Below, in pieces: positions 1 through 8,451 of a DNA stretch of 30,000 nt. This stretch comes from Prorocentrum cordatum (lineage: Eukaryota; Sar; Dinophyceae; Prorocentrales; Prorocentraceae), in assembly GCA_963575745.1 (NCBI GenBank), contig CAUYUJ010005778.1, positions 1-30,000 on the forward strand, written 5' to 3'. A model generated the notes under the pieces. It saw nothing but the letters and a program-made list of their open reading frames with translations. It did no database searches and had not been told where the DNA came from. The position numbers were made by a program, and so were the translations under genes. The first letter of the stretch is position 1, and each line of letters begins with the position of its first letter.

Positions 1-2
1 CC

Positions 3-1127
3 CCTACCTTCGTGCGCTTCTTACGACAAGCCTCGACATACGGACAGCTAATCCTGCCCTCACGATCCTTGGTGGCAGGATCACGACACGCGAACAACCT
101 CGCCAGGGCAGTCATGTACCAGGTACTACACCGCATGCACTACCAAGTCCCAGCGGTGGTGGCCAGAGCCTGGTTTGACGACGTGGAGCTCAGTGCGACT
201 GGAAGCAAGCACAGAGTCGCCGACGCCATCATCCACGCAACCACCACGTACGCACGCTGCCTGAGCGAGCAAGGACTCGAGATGGCTGACAAGAGTGTGG
301 TCATCAGCAACGACATGGGCACGACGCACTCCACCTGCAGGCAAATACGACAGCAGGGAATCCACATCAAGGCGGCGACCACTGGCCGAGACCTAGGACT
401 GGATCGGGCAGGGCGTACGTCAACGAGCAGGCCAACACATAGCAAGAGACGCCGACAAGCAACAGGGCGCCTACGAAACATAGCGCTGAAGCTACGCCGA
501 CTGCGAGCACAACGCAAGAGAGCATTGACCACGCAAGGTCCCATGGCCTCATACCTCTACGGATGCAGAGTGTACGGTGAAGCGCCGACAGCCATTACGA
601 CAGCAAGACGTCGGTGCGCCAGGGCGCTGGGGAAGCACTGGTCGGGCAGATGCCTCCACACCTACCTCACCCTGGCGGACGCGGACCCAGCTACAGCCAT
701 CCTCAGAGGGGTAATGGACACATGGTTCGACGTCTGGAGCCGGCGCGGCCACCTACACCAGGGAGCCCACCAGGCATGGCCAGTTATCTACCAGCGCCTC
801 CACAACGTACCTCCCATCTACCGATGGAAGCAGAGGCGGGGCCTCATTGGGACGGTCATACTATCATTATGGGATATTGGCTGGGACGCGGCATCTCCAA
901 CAGAGTGGATCGACAACCAGGGCAACCTATGGCAGATGAGAGATGACGACCACTGTGGGGACCCTGCCGACGTGATCCACGCCATAATGGAAGCACACCA
1001 ACTCCAGCACTGGGCCAAGGCGGCGAACCATGGGCTTGGCAAAGGCTGCGAGTTGGGCATCGACACGTACGACCTCAACAGGAAATTACGTAAGTTACGC
1101 AGACAAGGTAAGCACCACGACGCATGA
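3..1127 (+). CDS. LINE polyprotein, RT C-terminal region (5' partial)
   Basis: The frame is open from base 3 to the TGA at 1125-1127. It runs off the window, so no true start can be chosen; the GTG at 12 is only the first possible start. The protein is about 370 residues, basic and Arg-rich. It carries the region after the RT palm in dinoflagellate LINEs: a DLGLDRAG-like stretch (about residue 130), a run of basic helices (140-175), YLYGCRVYG (about 185), and a Trp-rich part with ILSLWDIGW and WIDNQGNLW (about 285-310). The last 40 residues (HWAKAANHGLGKG) lead into the zinc-binding-like segment that continues past the stop. The TGA is probably a decay mutation, because the same frame continues with matching sequence to about 1240. 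I do not see the YxDD motif here. Confidence 0.7.
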   Translation, partial: PTFVRFLRQASTYGQLILPSRSLVAGSRHANNLARAVMYQVLHRMHYQVPAVVARAWFDDVELSATGSKHRVADAIIHATTTYARCLSEQGLEMADKSVVISNDMGTTHSTCRQIRQQGIHIKAATTGRDLGLDRAGRTSTSRPTHSKRRRQATGRLRNIALKLRRLRAQRKRALTTQGPMASYLYGCRVYGEAPTAITTARRRCARALGKHWSGRCLHTYLTLADADPATAILRGVMDTWFDVWSRRGHLHQGAHQAWPVIYQRLHNVPPIYRWKQRRGLIGTVILSLWDIGWDAASPTEWIDNQGNLWQMRDDDHCGDPADVIHAIMEAHQLQHWAKAANHGLGKGCELGIDTYDLNRKLRKLRRQGKHHDA

Positions 1128-1212
1128 ATGCTTCAAGCAATAGCTTGCGCAGCGATGTGGACGCCAGAGCGCAAGCACCAGACCTTCGACAACACGGACA
1201 ACAAATGCGAAT

Positions 1213-2484
1213 GTGGATTGGTTCGCGACGATCTACACAGGAGTATGGGGCACCTGCACAGAGCGAGACGAGGATCACGAGGATTACGTGAAGACCAACA
1301 TGCTACGCGAGCGGGCGATCGAGGGCGGCCAGCACGTGCCATGCTTCTGGTTGAGAGGGCTGGTACCGCGGGAGTGGACCACGCCGCCAGAATGCATGAC
1401 CACCAACCGACCGATAAGCTTCGGCGACGATGGCGGCGCCCTCGACACAGACGACATCACAATCATCAGCACGGACGGAAGCGGCGGGGAGCATGCCAGC
1501 GACCCACGATGCAGACGATGCGGCTGGGGATGGGCCATTTTGGCAAAAGAGGATGGATCATGGAGAATACATCAAGCCCAGTACGGACCTCTGCCAGGAC
1601 GACGTCAGACCAACAACCGAGCGGAGTTGTGGGCCATCGTCCAGGCACTGAGGCCCACCAAGGGTAGAGTGCTCATATGGACCGACCCAGATGTCGCAAT
1701 CCGAGGATGGCAGAGGGCACACTACGTCAGAGCAGCCACGCCTACAAGCAACAGGGACATCTGGGACGCTATGGAGAGCGCCCTGCGGCAGCGCAGCCCA
1801 GGGCACGAGCACTCATCCGAGCAGGCCGAGCTGCGCCACATCAGCAGCCACCTGGAGGCCGAGGAGATGATCGCACTGCACCTCGACGAGCAGGCATGGC
1901 TCGGCAACGCAGTGGCTGACGCCTTGGCGGAGCGGGGCGCGGCCCAGCATGCGATCCCCGCAGCACAGATGCGCTTGTATGAATGGGCGCGAGCGACGGC
2001 CTCGCTCGTGTGGAAACGTCTCCTCCGCGCCCACCTCGATGCTGTCGCTCGAGATCCGTCGTCCCAGGAGGTCCAGGAGATTAGTGAGTTGAGCCTGGCC
2101 CTCTCCTCCACCCTGCATCGCCTCCATCCCTCCCGTAGTAGATGGCAATGTAGCTCGTGCAACGAAGCAATCAGCAGCAAGTCTGGACTCACCACCATCA
2201 AAAGATGGATTGGGATTTGCAAGCCCCAGCCCCCAGGGATCCCTAAGGCCCGAGGGGATTTAGTCAGGCACTCTGTCCAGATAGGCCTAAGAGCTGTTCA
2301 TGCATCGCACACAGTGGAGTATGCTGAGCATGCCTCCATGTGGTGGTGCAGAGTCTGTGGCCGTCGAGCCAAAGCGTCTGACGGGGGAAGTATCAAGGGG
2401 CTTTTCGACCCCTGCGGCCCCCCCACTAAGAATGGGAAGTATGTAATTTCTCGTTTGTCTCGGGGTAAAGATATCCCACACTAG
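1213..2484 (+). CDS. LINE RNase H domain and C-terminal region
   Basis: This 423-residue frame encodes a type-I RNase H, which would degrade the RNA strand of the RNA-DNA hybrid during target-primed reverse transcription. The acidic quartet is visible: D in ISTDGSG (about residue 85), E in NNRAELWA (about 138), D in IWTDPD (about 155) and D in GNAVADALAERGA (about 236). The helpful His in ISSHLE (about 216) is also present. Before the domain come VWGTC and CFWLRGL (about residues 10-50), which pair with CECG and DDLH read in the upstream frame, so a frameshift lies near 1240. The C-terminus has CSSC, a later Cys, CRVCGRR and PCG, suggesting a zinc-binding tail. The ATG at 1213 is simply the first in the frame and is not a natural start. 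Confidence 0.8.
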   Translation: MDWFATIYTGVWGTCTERDEDHEDYVKTNMLRERAIEGGQHVPCFWLRGLVPREWTTPPECMTTNRPISFGDDGGALDTDDITIISTDGSGGEHASDPRCRRCGWGWAILAKEDGSWRIHQAQYGPLPGRRQTNNRAELWAIVQALRPTKGRVLIWTDPDVAIRGWQRAHYVRAATPTSNRDIWDAMESALRQRSPGHEHSSEQAELRHISSHLEAEEMIALHLDEQAWLGNAVADALAERGAAQHAIPAAQMRLYEWARATASLVWKRLLRAHLDAVARDPSSQEVQEISELSLALSSTLHRLHPSRSRWQCSSCNEAISSKSGLTTIKRWIGICKPQPPGIPKARGDLVRHSVQIGLRAVHASHTVEYAEHASMWWCRVCGRRAKASDGGSIKGLFDPCGPPTKNGKYVISRLSRGKDIPH

Positions 2485-2613
2485 AGCCCGTGCCCTGATT
2501 TCTGGGGCCCACGGGACCTGTGCCGCTCTAGGGGCCCCAAGTGCTTCTGGGCTCCCGAGGCGGCACTCGCCCATGCGAAACTCGACAGCGTCGATGCCGA
2601 ATTCTCCCGAATT

Positions 2614-2932
2614 CTCCTCCTCCTCCTCCTCCTCCTCCTCCTCCTCCTCCTCCTCCTCCTCCCCCTCCTCCTCCTCCTCCTCCTCCTCCTCCTCCTCCTC
2701 CTCCTCCTCCTCCCTACCTCCCTCCTCCTCCTCCTCCTCCCTCCTCCTCCTTCCTCCACTCACTCCTCCTCTTTCTCCTCCTCCTACCTCCTCCTCACTC
2801 CTCCTCCTCTCTTCCTCCTCCTCCTTCCTCCTCCCCTCCCCCTCCCCTTCCCTCCCCCTCCCCCTCCCCCTCCTCCTTCTCGTCCTCCTCCTCCTCCTCC
2901 TCCTCCTCCTCCTCCTCCTCCTCGCCTGGTTC
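2614..2932. repeat. (CCT)n polypyrimidine array
   Basis: About 320 bases of CCT/TCC triplets with interruptions (CCCT, TCACT, TACCTCC). It is pure pyrimidine over long stretches. Frames through it (poly-Pro, poly-Ser, poly-Leu, or poly-Arg/Glu on the other strand) are artefacts. It ends about 20 bases before a good 3' splice site candidate at 2953. Confidence 0.95.
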
Positions 2933-2953
2933 GTCCGTTTCTTGTCCCTCCAG

Positions 2954-3063
2954 GCGTGGAGCCGGCCGGGGCGCCGCTGGTGATGTCCCTGGACTACACG
3001 CCTGGCAGCCTCTTCAGCCTGCTTTCGGCGCCCGCGGGGGCCGAGGGCGACGTCGAGGGCCAG
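2954..3063 (+). other. candidate host exon
   Basis: A pyrimidine-rich stretch ending TTGTCCCTCCAG gives a strong 3' splice site. The 110 bases after it read in one frame as GVEPAGAPLVMSLDYTPGS then LFSLLSAPAGAEGDVEGQ. Third positions are mostly G or C, and composition is mixed and hydrophobic, unlike the simple-repeat frames around it. A possible GC-type donor (CAG then GC at 3064), a class known in dinoflagellates, would end it in phase 0. The same frame stays open to TGA at 3088-3090, so the end is uncertain. I do not recognise the protein. Confidence 0.4.
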
Positions 3064-3120
3064 GCCCACGCCTCTTCGCGTCGTGCGTGAAACATCGCGG
3101 CGGGAGGCTTTGCGGCGATT

Positions 3121-3225
3121 TTGTGCGGCCTCGGGGGGCCCTCGCCGGGGGCCCCCGGGGGGCCGTCGAAGACCGTTTCGGGATCGAACGCCGGTCCCAG
3201 GGAAGGAGTCCATACATCTGCCAAG
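3121..3225. repeat. dispersed repeat, copy 1
   Basis: The stretch with GGGGGGCCGTCGAAGACCG, GGGATCGAACGCC and CCCAGGGAAGGAGTCCATAC resembles 8206-8275 in the same orientation and the reverse complement of 7556-7670 and 18100-18175. Similarity is patchy. It marks an old dispersed element family rather than a gene. Confidence 0.5.
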
Positions 3226-3344
3226 GGGCCACGCTGCGGCAAGAATCACGACGTCGGATGTCTGGGATCCCGGAGCGCGGGCCGCGGCTTTCCCAGCGTC
3301 GGCGGGGATCGGCCAGCGTCTCTGGGGAGCTACGCTGCGAGTTT

Positions 3345-3517
3345 CGGCTGCGCGCAAGAGTGACCTTGCGCCGAAGTGACCTCTGGTGCGGGCACACTGG
3401 GATGGCTGAAAGCGATGCGAAAGCAGCGGCTTGCGCGCTCTGCTTTGGCCCACCGCGCCCCCCGAAAGCTGCGCACCAAAGGGCACGCTTGCCAAATGTT
3501 ACTCTTGCGTGTAGCCG
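3345..3517. mobile_element. MITE-like element, MULE-like family, copy 1
   Basis: The two ends form a terminal inverted repeat of about 48 bases. The left end starts CGGCTGCGCGCAAGAGTGAC and the right end, reverse-complemented, starts CGGCTACACGCAAGAGTAAC. Both arms reach a shared TCTGGTGCG / TTTGGTGCG block. Length is 173 bases with no coding capacity. A related copy lies at 7705-7887. No target duplication is readable around this copy. Confidence 0.7.
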
Positions 3518-3714
3518 AACCCTGACATCCGACGTAGCGAAACGATTGCAACATGATAACAAAAATCAGGATTGGAGCTCCAGACTCCATCTCACTGCGC
3601 AATTCTTCGAGCCGCTCTAGTCTCTGAGGGTCCCGGGGCCCGCAGCCATGCGAAAACGCCCGTGCTGAAACCATGTCGGGGCTCAAGAGATGGGGGGTCA
3701 ATGCAAAGAGCGCC

Positions 3715-3796
3715 AGATCTTGCAGGATCAGGGGTGCATTGGCCCGGGCTTGGGCACAGGATCTTGCAGGATCCTGCAGGATCTTGCAGGATCCTG
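3715..3796. repeat. GGATCTTGCA decamer repeat
   Basis: Tandem 10-base units alternate between AGGATCTTGC and AGGATCCTGC, mainly at 3758-3796, with an outlying unit at 3715-3729. The BamHI-like GGATCC core makes it partly self-complementary. Confidence 0.7.
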
Positions 3797-3903
3797 AAAA
3801 GCCCACTGGCCGGGGTCTGGACTGACCCGGGTCAGCAGAGCCCCGAACATTGCAGCGCCAGGATCTCCGGGAGCGTTGCCCAAAAGTCACGACGGAGGAT
3901 GTC

Positions 3904-4126
3904 CGGGGGGCGAGGGCGCGGATGGCGCGGGCAGCCCGGCGCCGCAGGAGCGCAGCGGCAGCCGCGACCGCTCTGGCAGCCGCGGCAGGGGCCAGGGGGC
4001 TCCCGTCGGCGCGGCGGCGCAGGCGCGGCCCGCGCCCGCGGGCGCGGAGTCGAAGCCCGGAGGCGGCGAGGGCGGCCCCGAGGGCGGCGGCGGCGGCGGA
4101 GGCGGCGCGCCCCAGGCGCCGGCGGT
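3904..4126 (+). other. candidate host exon, Gly/Arg/Ser-rich
   Basis: This very GC-rich stretch reads without stops as a low-complexity protein: GSPAPQERSGSRDRSGSRGR, then an Ala/Pro part, then a Gly run followed by APQAPAVQRF. Third positions are nearly all G or C. The SR/RG-rich composition would fit an RNA-binding protein tail. The other frames are also open, so coding is not certain. Possible donors are GTTCAA at 4127 or GTCGGG further on. The left boundary is a guess. Confidence 0.25.
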
Positions 4127-4224
4127 TCAAAGATTCGGCCACGCGCAGATGGGGGATGGTCGGGGGGTTGCCAAGAAGGTGCCCTCGGGCCGAGGTGCCC
4201 CCAGCTTTTCGCTGCATTCTGGAG

Positions 4225-4400
4225 CTCCCCTTCCTCCTCCTCCTCCTTCTCCTCCTGCTCCTCCTCCTCCTCCTCCTCCTTCCTTCTCCTCCCCTCCTCC
4301 TCCTCCTCCTCCTCCTCCTCCTCCTCCTCCTCCCCCTTCCCCTCCCCCTCCTCCTCCTCTTCCTCCTCCTCCTCGTCCTCCTCCCCCTGCCTCTCCTCCC
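4225..4400. repeat. (CCT)n polypyrimidine array
   Basis: About 175 bases of CCT/TCC triplets with a few CTT, GCT and CCCCT interruptions. It ends directly at the acceptor-like CCCTCTACAG (4398-4407). Confidence 0.95.
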
Positions 4401-4407
4401 TCTACAG

Positions 4408-4480
4408 TGAAGCACTATGAGTACTACTCTCCTCTCTCCCTTGGCGTCTGGGAAAATGGCCAGCCCCCCTCCGCGTACTG
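4408..4480 (+). other. candidate host exon
   Basis: The array above runs into CTCTACAG, a textbook 3' splice site. The next 73 bases read KHYEYYSPLSLGVWENGQPP then SAY, with a mixed, aromatic-rich composition quite unlike nearby repeat-derived frames. The run ends at TG/GTTTTTTTG, a GT donor at 4481-4482 followed by a T-rich intron start. One base is needed from the exon before, and two are left for the next. I do not recognise the domain. Confidence 0.45.
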
Positions 4481-5164
4481 GTTTTTTTGTACACAGGATT
4501 TTCTGGAAACGGGTTTTCGTTTTCTTTTTTTGTTTGTTGTTGTTGTTGTTGTTTTTTTATGTTGGTTTTTTAGTTTTGTTTTTTCTCTCGAAATGCTGCT
4601 CTCGCTGAAGCGCTGGCCTCATTTCCACGCTTCGGTCGTTCGGAATCGTGCTCCCGCTGCAGCGTTGGCGTCATTTTTTCCAGCGCCATGCCACGGCATT
4701 GTTTTCGATCCTTCCAAATAGGGTCCAAAATCTAGGAAATGCCCCCCGAAGAAACCATCGGAAGTGATTACACATTCGGTGCCGACTCTTTGTTTTGTTG
4801 GGCCGCAGAAGTCCCCCCTCATTTTGGAGCGTCGCCACGCCATGCTATGTCATGCTACGCGTGAGTCTTCAACACCATGCTACGCCATGTAATTCTACGC
4901 CATGCTGCGACATCCGATTGTGCGAATAGGGAGGGGATCTGCGCCATGGTAAAGGATGAGAGGGAGGGGGAGGACGTCAGATATGACTCCTCCCCCTCCC
5001 GCTCCTCCCCATCTCCCCCTCCTACTCGATCTCTCCTCCCCCTTCCCACCTTCCTCCCCCGCCTCCTCTCTCGTGCTCTGGAGGCCGTGGGGGCCTCCAT
5101 GGAAATCCTGGGGGCACCTTGGGCCAGGGGCACTTCTAGCAACACCCGAGGGTGGAGGGAGGGT
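4481..5164. other. non-coding stretch, T-rich then CT-rich
   Basis: I see no gene here. Positions 4482-4590 are T-rich with a short TTG run. Positions 4838-4912 hold about five loose copies of CCATGCTACG. Positions 4985-5070 are imperfect CT-rich sequence. Confidence 0.6.
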
Positions 5165-5266
5165 GAAGGCTTCTTGGAAGCACCCTGCTTCTCAGAAGGC
5201 GCGGGTCTTGTCTGTAGATGTGAGGACCGCGCCTTCGAAGAAGCAGCCTCCATCTGAGAAGCCTTC
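5165..5266. repeat. foldback (inverted-repeat) element
   Basis: GAAGGCTTCTTGGAAGC... at 5165-5207 and the reverse complement of 5225-5266 (GAAGGCTTCTCAGATGG...) match over about 43 bases, sharing CTGCTTCT and GAAGGCGCGG blocks. The spacer is about 17 bases. The purine-rich flanks (GGAGGGAGGGT and the complement of CCCCCTCCCCC) extend the symmetry. No target duplication was found. Confidence 0.6.
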
Positions 5267-5399
5267 CCCCTCCCCCTTTCCCCCTGTGCGCGCCGCCAAG
5301 AGGTGGTATCCCAGAGATCAGACGCTGCCAAAAAGTTGGGGCGGGCGGTTTTTGCCCGTTTTTGGCGGTAGGTTCGCGTCGTGTCGATTGGCGGCGACC

Positions 5400-5540
5400 C
5401 CGCCGCCGGCATTCAACGTTGAAGGCCGCCGGCGACCCGGAACCAGTCGATGTTGAACGATCTGACGTTTCGGAAACGGCCGATCCTTCCAGGTCGAACG
5501 ATCCCCGTGGTGTCGTGTCGACCCAGGCCAGGGTCGACAC
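5400..5540. repeat. cluster of short palindromes
   Basis: TTCAACGTTGAA (about 5413-5424) is a perfect 12-base palindrome inside a longer CGCCGGC...GCCGGCG inverted repeat. CGTTTCGGAAACG (about 5466-5478) is perfect around a central base. GTGTCGACCC...GGGTCGACAC (about 5514-5539) has 10-base arms. The function is unknown. Confidence 0.55.
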
Positions 5541-5700
5541 GGCACGAGCCTGCTACCGTGAGGTGTGGGGCTCTATCGAAGGTCGGGGGGTGGGATCGCA
5601 GTTGGAACGGAGACCCCCCACCGGGAAATCGTTTCGTTTCGTTCGTGTCGTGCGTGCGGGCGAGGCGAAGCTGCGTGGGCGCGCGGGAGGAATGAACCCG

Positions 5701-5950
5701 CCATTGCTAGGGCGAAGCCAAGACAAATGTTGCTCCCCCGTCCGTCCGTCCGTCCGTCCGTCCGGCGGTGGCCCTCGCGGTGTCCCGCGGTGTCCCGTGG
5801 TGTCCCGTGGTGTCCCGTGGTGTCCGCCGTTGCTAGGGTGAAATCAAGACAAATGTTGCTCCCCCGTCCGTCCGTCCGTCCGTTCGTCCGGCGGTGGCCC
5901 TAGCGGTGTCCCGCGGTGTCCCGTGGTGTCCCGTGGTGTCCCGTTGAGTG
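5701..5950. repeat. 126-base tandem duplication with (CCGT)n
   Basis: The block beginning CCATTGCTAGGGCGAAGCCA at 5701 recurs 126 bases later at 5827 as CCGTTGCTAGGGTGAAATCA. Each block carries the same CAAGACAAATGTTGCTCCCC, then (CCGT)n, then GGCGGTGGCCCT, then TGTCCCGTGG decamers. Confidence 0.85.
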
Positions 5951-6502
5951 AGATCGATATTGAGATCGGTGAGATCGATAGTGGGATCGATAGTGAGATC
6001 GATACCGAGATCGATACTGAGATCGATGTGGTGCCCGACGGTGTCCCGTGGTGTCCCGTGGTGTCCCAAAAAGTGAGATCGATAGTGAGATCGACAGGTG
6101 TCCCGTGGTGTCCCGTGGTGTCCCGTGGTGTCCCGTTGAGTGAGATCGATAGTGAGATCGGTAGTGAGATCGATACTGAGATCGATGTGGTGCCCCGAGG
6201 TGTTCCGTGGTGTCCCATGGTGTCCCCAAACATTGATATCAAATGTGAGATCGATAGCGAGATCGACAGTTGCCCCGTGGTGTCCCGTGGTGTCCCGTTG
6301 AGTGAGATCGATAGCGAGATCGATAGTGAGATCGATACTGAGATCGATGTGGTGCCCCGAGGTGTCCCGTGGTGTCCCAAAAAGTGAGATCGATAGTGAG
6401 ACCGATCGTGAGATCGAGAGGTGTCCCGCGGTGTCCCGTGGTGTCCCGTGGTGTCCCGTGGTGTCCCGTGGAGTGAGATCGATAGTGAGATCGATCGAGT
6501 CA
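5781..6502. repeat. composite minisatellite TGTCCCGTGG / GAGATCGATAGT
   Basis: Two unrelated short units alternate in blocks: a 10-base unit TGTCCCGTGG (two to five copies per block) and a 12-base unit GAGATCGATAGT (two to five copies per block). The spacers ACATCGATCTC-type and CCCAAAAAGTGAGATC recur, so the whole makes a higher-order repeat of about 100-170 bases present about five times. Open frames on both strands are a by-product of the repeat. Confidence 0.9.
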
Positions 6503-6905
6503 GATGCTGGTTCCCCCCCTCTCCCCTCCCACAACCTTCTTATCACCCGAAGGGTGGTCGTATACAGTAGGGGTCCTGAAGAAGGAACCCTTTTCGTTGG
6601 GGAGGGGCTCCGTGTTCCTTGATTGTTTCACAGCTTGCCTCAGGTTTTCCCAAGGTTTTCGATGGAGAATCGAAGTTTAACTTATGGAAAAATGGAGCCT
6701 CGTTCCTTATTTAGGGTTCCTTAGGTCAACGCCCCGAATGTAGGCATACGTCGACGAGGACCTCGGGCGGTGCAGGCTCAGCTCGTGATCCACCTCCGAT
6801 CCTCGGTGGCACCACCCCTCCGTCGGCGGCGAGCGCGGAGAGGCGAGAAGGAGACGGCCTTCCCAGAAGGCGGCGGGGCTTCTCAGAAGCCCTCGCGCCT
6901 TCTGG
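6503..6905. other. no recognisable feature
   Basis: Unique, less GC-rich sequence with one weak inverted pair (GAAGGAACCC near 6580 and AGGGTTCCTT near 6713). No gene or mobile element is recognisable. Confidence 0.4.

Positions 6906-6992
<87 letters not shown>
6906..6992. repeat. (CAT)n microsatellite
   Basis: About 28 uninterrupted ATC/CAT triplets ending in ATTATT. The poly-Ser and poly-Met frames that result are not genes. Confidence 0.95.
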
Positions 6993-7131
6993 TATTCCCT
7001 GTGCCTTCGGGGAAGGTGCAGGACACCTCTCAGGAGGCCGGGGGGACTTCCGAGCTTTCTCTGAGAGGGCCCGCCCCTGCTCACTTCCCCCCCCTCGCTC
7101 GCCGCCGACTCGGGGCATCCCTGGACATCCT

Positions 7132-7187
7132 CCAGCGTGATTTGTTCCATCTGCGGCCCCAGACCCGTCGACCCTTTCCAGAGGGTT
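7132..7187 (+). other. weak candidate exon
   Basis: After the acceptor-like ACATCCTCCAG the frame reads RDLFHLRPQTRRPFPEG and then stops at TGA. Composition is protein-like, but the piece is short and I do not recognise it. It could be a final exon or chance. Confidence 0.2.
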
Positions 7188-7345
7188 GATTCACGCCCAA
7201 GATTCGTCTTGGGGGTCCCAGGGTGCCCGAACGCGACCCCAAGAGGCTGGGATCGAGGGAGAAGGCCCTAGTCGAAAATCAGATCGTCGGATATTTGGGA
7301 ATCTTAGAAATCGCTCCAGACATCCGGCGTCTGGATCTTCTCGAG

Positions 7346-7600
7346 ACACGGGCCCCCGACCCTTCTCGAAGAAGAAAGAAACGCACAAGCAGAAACTTCT
7401 GGCGCTCCGCGTGGATGCCTCAGATCCGGACTGGGCCCCCCTGGCAGCACCTCCGGCGCCGCCCCTGGCGCGCTCCGTGAGCCAGGGGGGGCGGGCCCAG
7501 CGCAGATCCAAGAACTCCGCGTGGACCTCCAACAGTTTGTGTCCATGACGTTCTTTCTTCCTTGAGACGCGGGCCCCCGGCCTTTCGACCGCTTTCCCCC
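7346..7600. repeat. long imperfect foldback element
   Basis: The left arm (about 7365-7445, GAAGAAGAAAGAAACG... to GGACTGGGCCCC) resembles the reverse complement of the right arm (about 7485-7565), sharing AAGAAAGAA, the CGCGTGGA / TCCACGCGG region, GATCCGGACTGGGCC / GATCTGCGCTGGGCC and GGGCCC. It is flanked by imperfect direct repeats GAGACACGGGCCCCCGACC (7342) and GAGACGCGGGCCCCCGGCC (7564). Confidence 0.55.
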
Positions 7601-7704
7601 TGGATCGGTTCTTCCTCCCGAGTCGCCTCTCGAGGGCCCCGGGGCCCGGCGAGGGCCTCTCTGGAGGCCGGGAGCGGCCAAGAGCCTCCCGCCCTGATCT
7701 GCTC

Positions 7705-7887
7705 GACTGCACGCAGGTGTGACCCCTCGCCAGAGAGTGGCCTTTGGTGCGGGCCCATTGGGCCCCCCGACCGCCGAATGCGATGCGATATCAGCGGCCT
7801 GCGCGCTCGTGTTTGGTCCCCCCCGCGGCCCCCAGGAAGCCGCGCACCAGAGGTCACTCTTGCCCAGAGTCACCCTTGCGTGCAGCC
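7705..7887. mobile_element. MITE-like element with 9-base target duplication (MULE-like)
   Basis: The 183-base insertion is flanked by a perfect 9-base direct repeat GATCTGCTC at 7696-7704 and 7888-7896. Its ends form inverted repeats of about 46 bases (GACTGCACGCAGGTGTGACC against GGCTGCACGCAAGGGTGAC). Nine-base duplications with long inverted ends are typical of the Mutator superfamily; that is family knowledge, not proof. The left arm contains CGCAG/GTGTGA and the right arm ends TTGCGTGCAG, which could serve as donor and acceptor. Insertion plus one duplication is 192 bases, so the surrounding frame is kept. A related copy is at 3345-3517. Confidence 0.75.
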
Positions 7888-7896
7888 GATCTGCTC

Positions 7897-8125
7897 ACGA
7901 CGCGATCATGTCCTGGCCGACCCGCCGGAGGCGGCGCTCCCGGACGCAGAGCCGGGCGCCACCTTCGCCGACATCGTCGCGGCCTTCGTGGACGGCACTC
8001 TCGCGGGGTTGCTGCGCCCCGCCGCCGCGCCCGGCGACCGCGCCCGCGACAGCGGCCCCACGCCGCCGCCGCACCGCAGGGACCGGCTGAGCCCTGGCCG
8101 CCCCAGCGGGGATGTGCTCGGCAGG
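7897..8125 (+). other. candidate host exon
   Basis: One frame reads HVLADPPEAALPDAEPGATF then ADIVAAFVDGTLAGLLRPAA and a Pro/Arg-rich tail. Almost every third base is G or C, and the centre looks like an amphipathic helix. The same frame runs through the upstream target duplication (ICS residues) on both sides of the 183-base insertion. The exon may start at GCAG/AGCCGGG inside this range or upstream of the insertion. No domain is recognised and the right end is a guess. Confidence 0.4.
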
Positions 8126-8295
8126 GCTTCCCAGGCATCCGGCATCTCGAGGCAGAGCATCGGGACGGCGGGTTTTCATACAGTTTTCCGCCTCTGGGGG
8201 CCCTGATCGGGCCTCGGGGCCGTCGAAGAACGACTCGCGATGAAAACACGGTCCCCGGGGAATGGGTCGATACCTCTAGTGGTCAACTCTATGTC

Positions 8296-8451
8296 AGGAA
8301 GGCAGTCATCGGGTTGGGAGGATTGGGTTAGGAGAAATCAGAGTATCAGTACCCGTAGGCGGCCGAAGGTATCGTTCATTGCATCCGGATGCTATTGCTC
8401 ATGCCCTGCATCCTCCCAACCCCCTCCTCCCAACACGATACTTGTTCTCCT
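8296..8451. mobile_element. 156-base MITE, copy A
   Basis: Starts AGGAAGGCAGTCATCGGGTT and ends with the inverted counterpart (...CCCAACACGATACTTGTTCTCCT). The other copy at 14915-15070 has exactly the same length and looks about 90% identical over the middle. Terminal inverted repeats are about 39 bases. No coding capacity and no clear target duplication. Confidence 0.8.

Larger units (their letters stand above)
1..2484 (+). mobile_element. LINE (non-LTR retrotransposon), 3' portion
   Basis: This is the downstream part of a dinoflagellate-type LINE. The reading frame is already open at the window edge, so the catalytic RT core should lie upstream of this window. The layout is the RT C-terminal region, a CxCG...H..W..C zinc-binding-like stretch, a CFWLRGL motif, RNase H and a cysteine-rich C-terminus, which matches what I know of dinoflagellate LINE polyproteins. 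A TGA at 1125-1127 and a frame change near 1240 break the polyprotein. The 3' end is followed within about 130 bases by a (CCT)n array. I see no poly-A tail and no target-site duplication. Confidence 0.85.

Noticed and set aside
2287-3495. A 402-residue minus-strand open frame with poly-Arg and poly-Glu
   Set aside because: It is carried by the (CCT)n array and by reverse-complemented repeat sequence. The composition changes abruptly with the repeat and no domain is present.
5701-6500. CRISPR-like array
   Set aside because: The repeats are directly adjacent or separated by equally repetitive units. There are no unique spacers and no cas genes, and the context is eukaryotic.
5833-6546. 237-residue minus-strand frame with SIDLTIDLT and DTTGHHGTPR repeats
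   Set aside because: Direct translation of the interleaved TGTCCCGTGG / GAGATCGATAGT satellite.
6726-7118. Poly-Met and poly-Ser frames
   Set aside because: Translation of the (CAT)n microsatellite.
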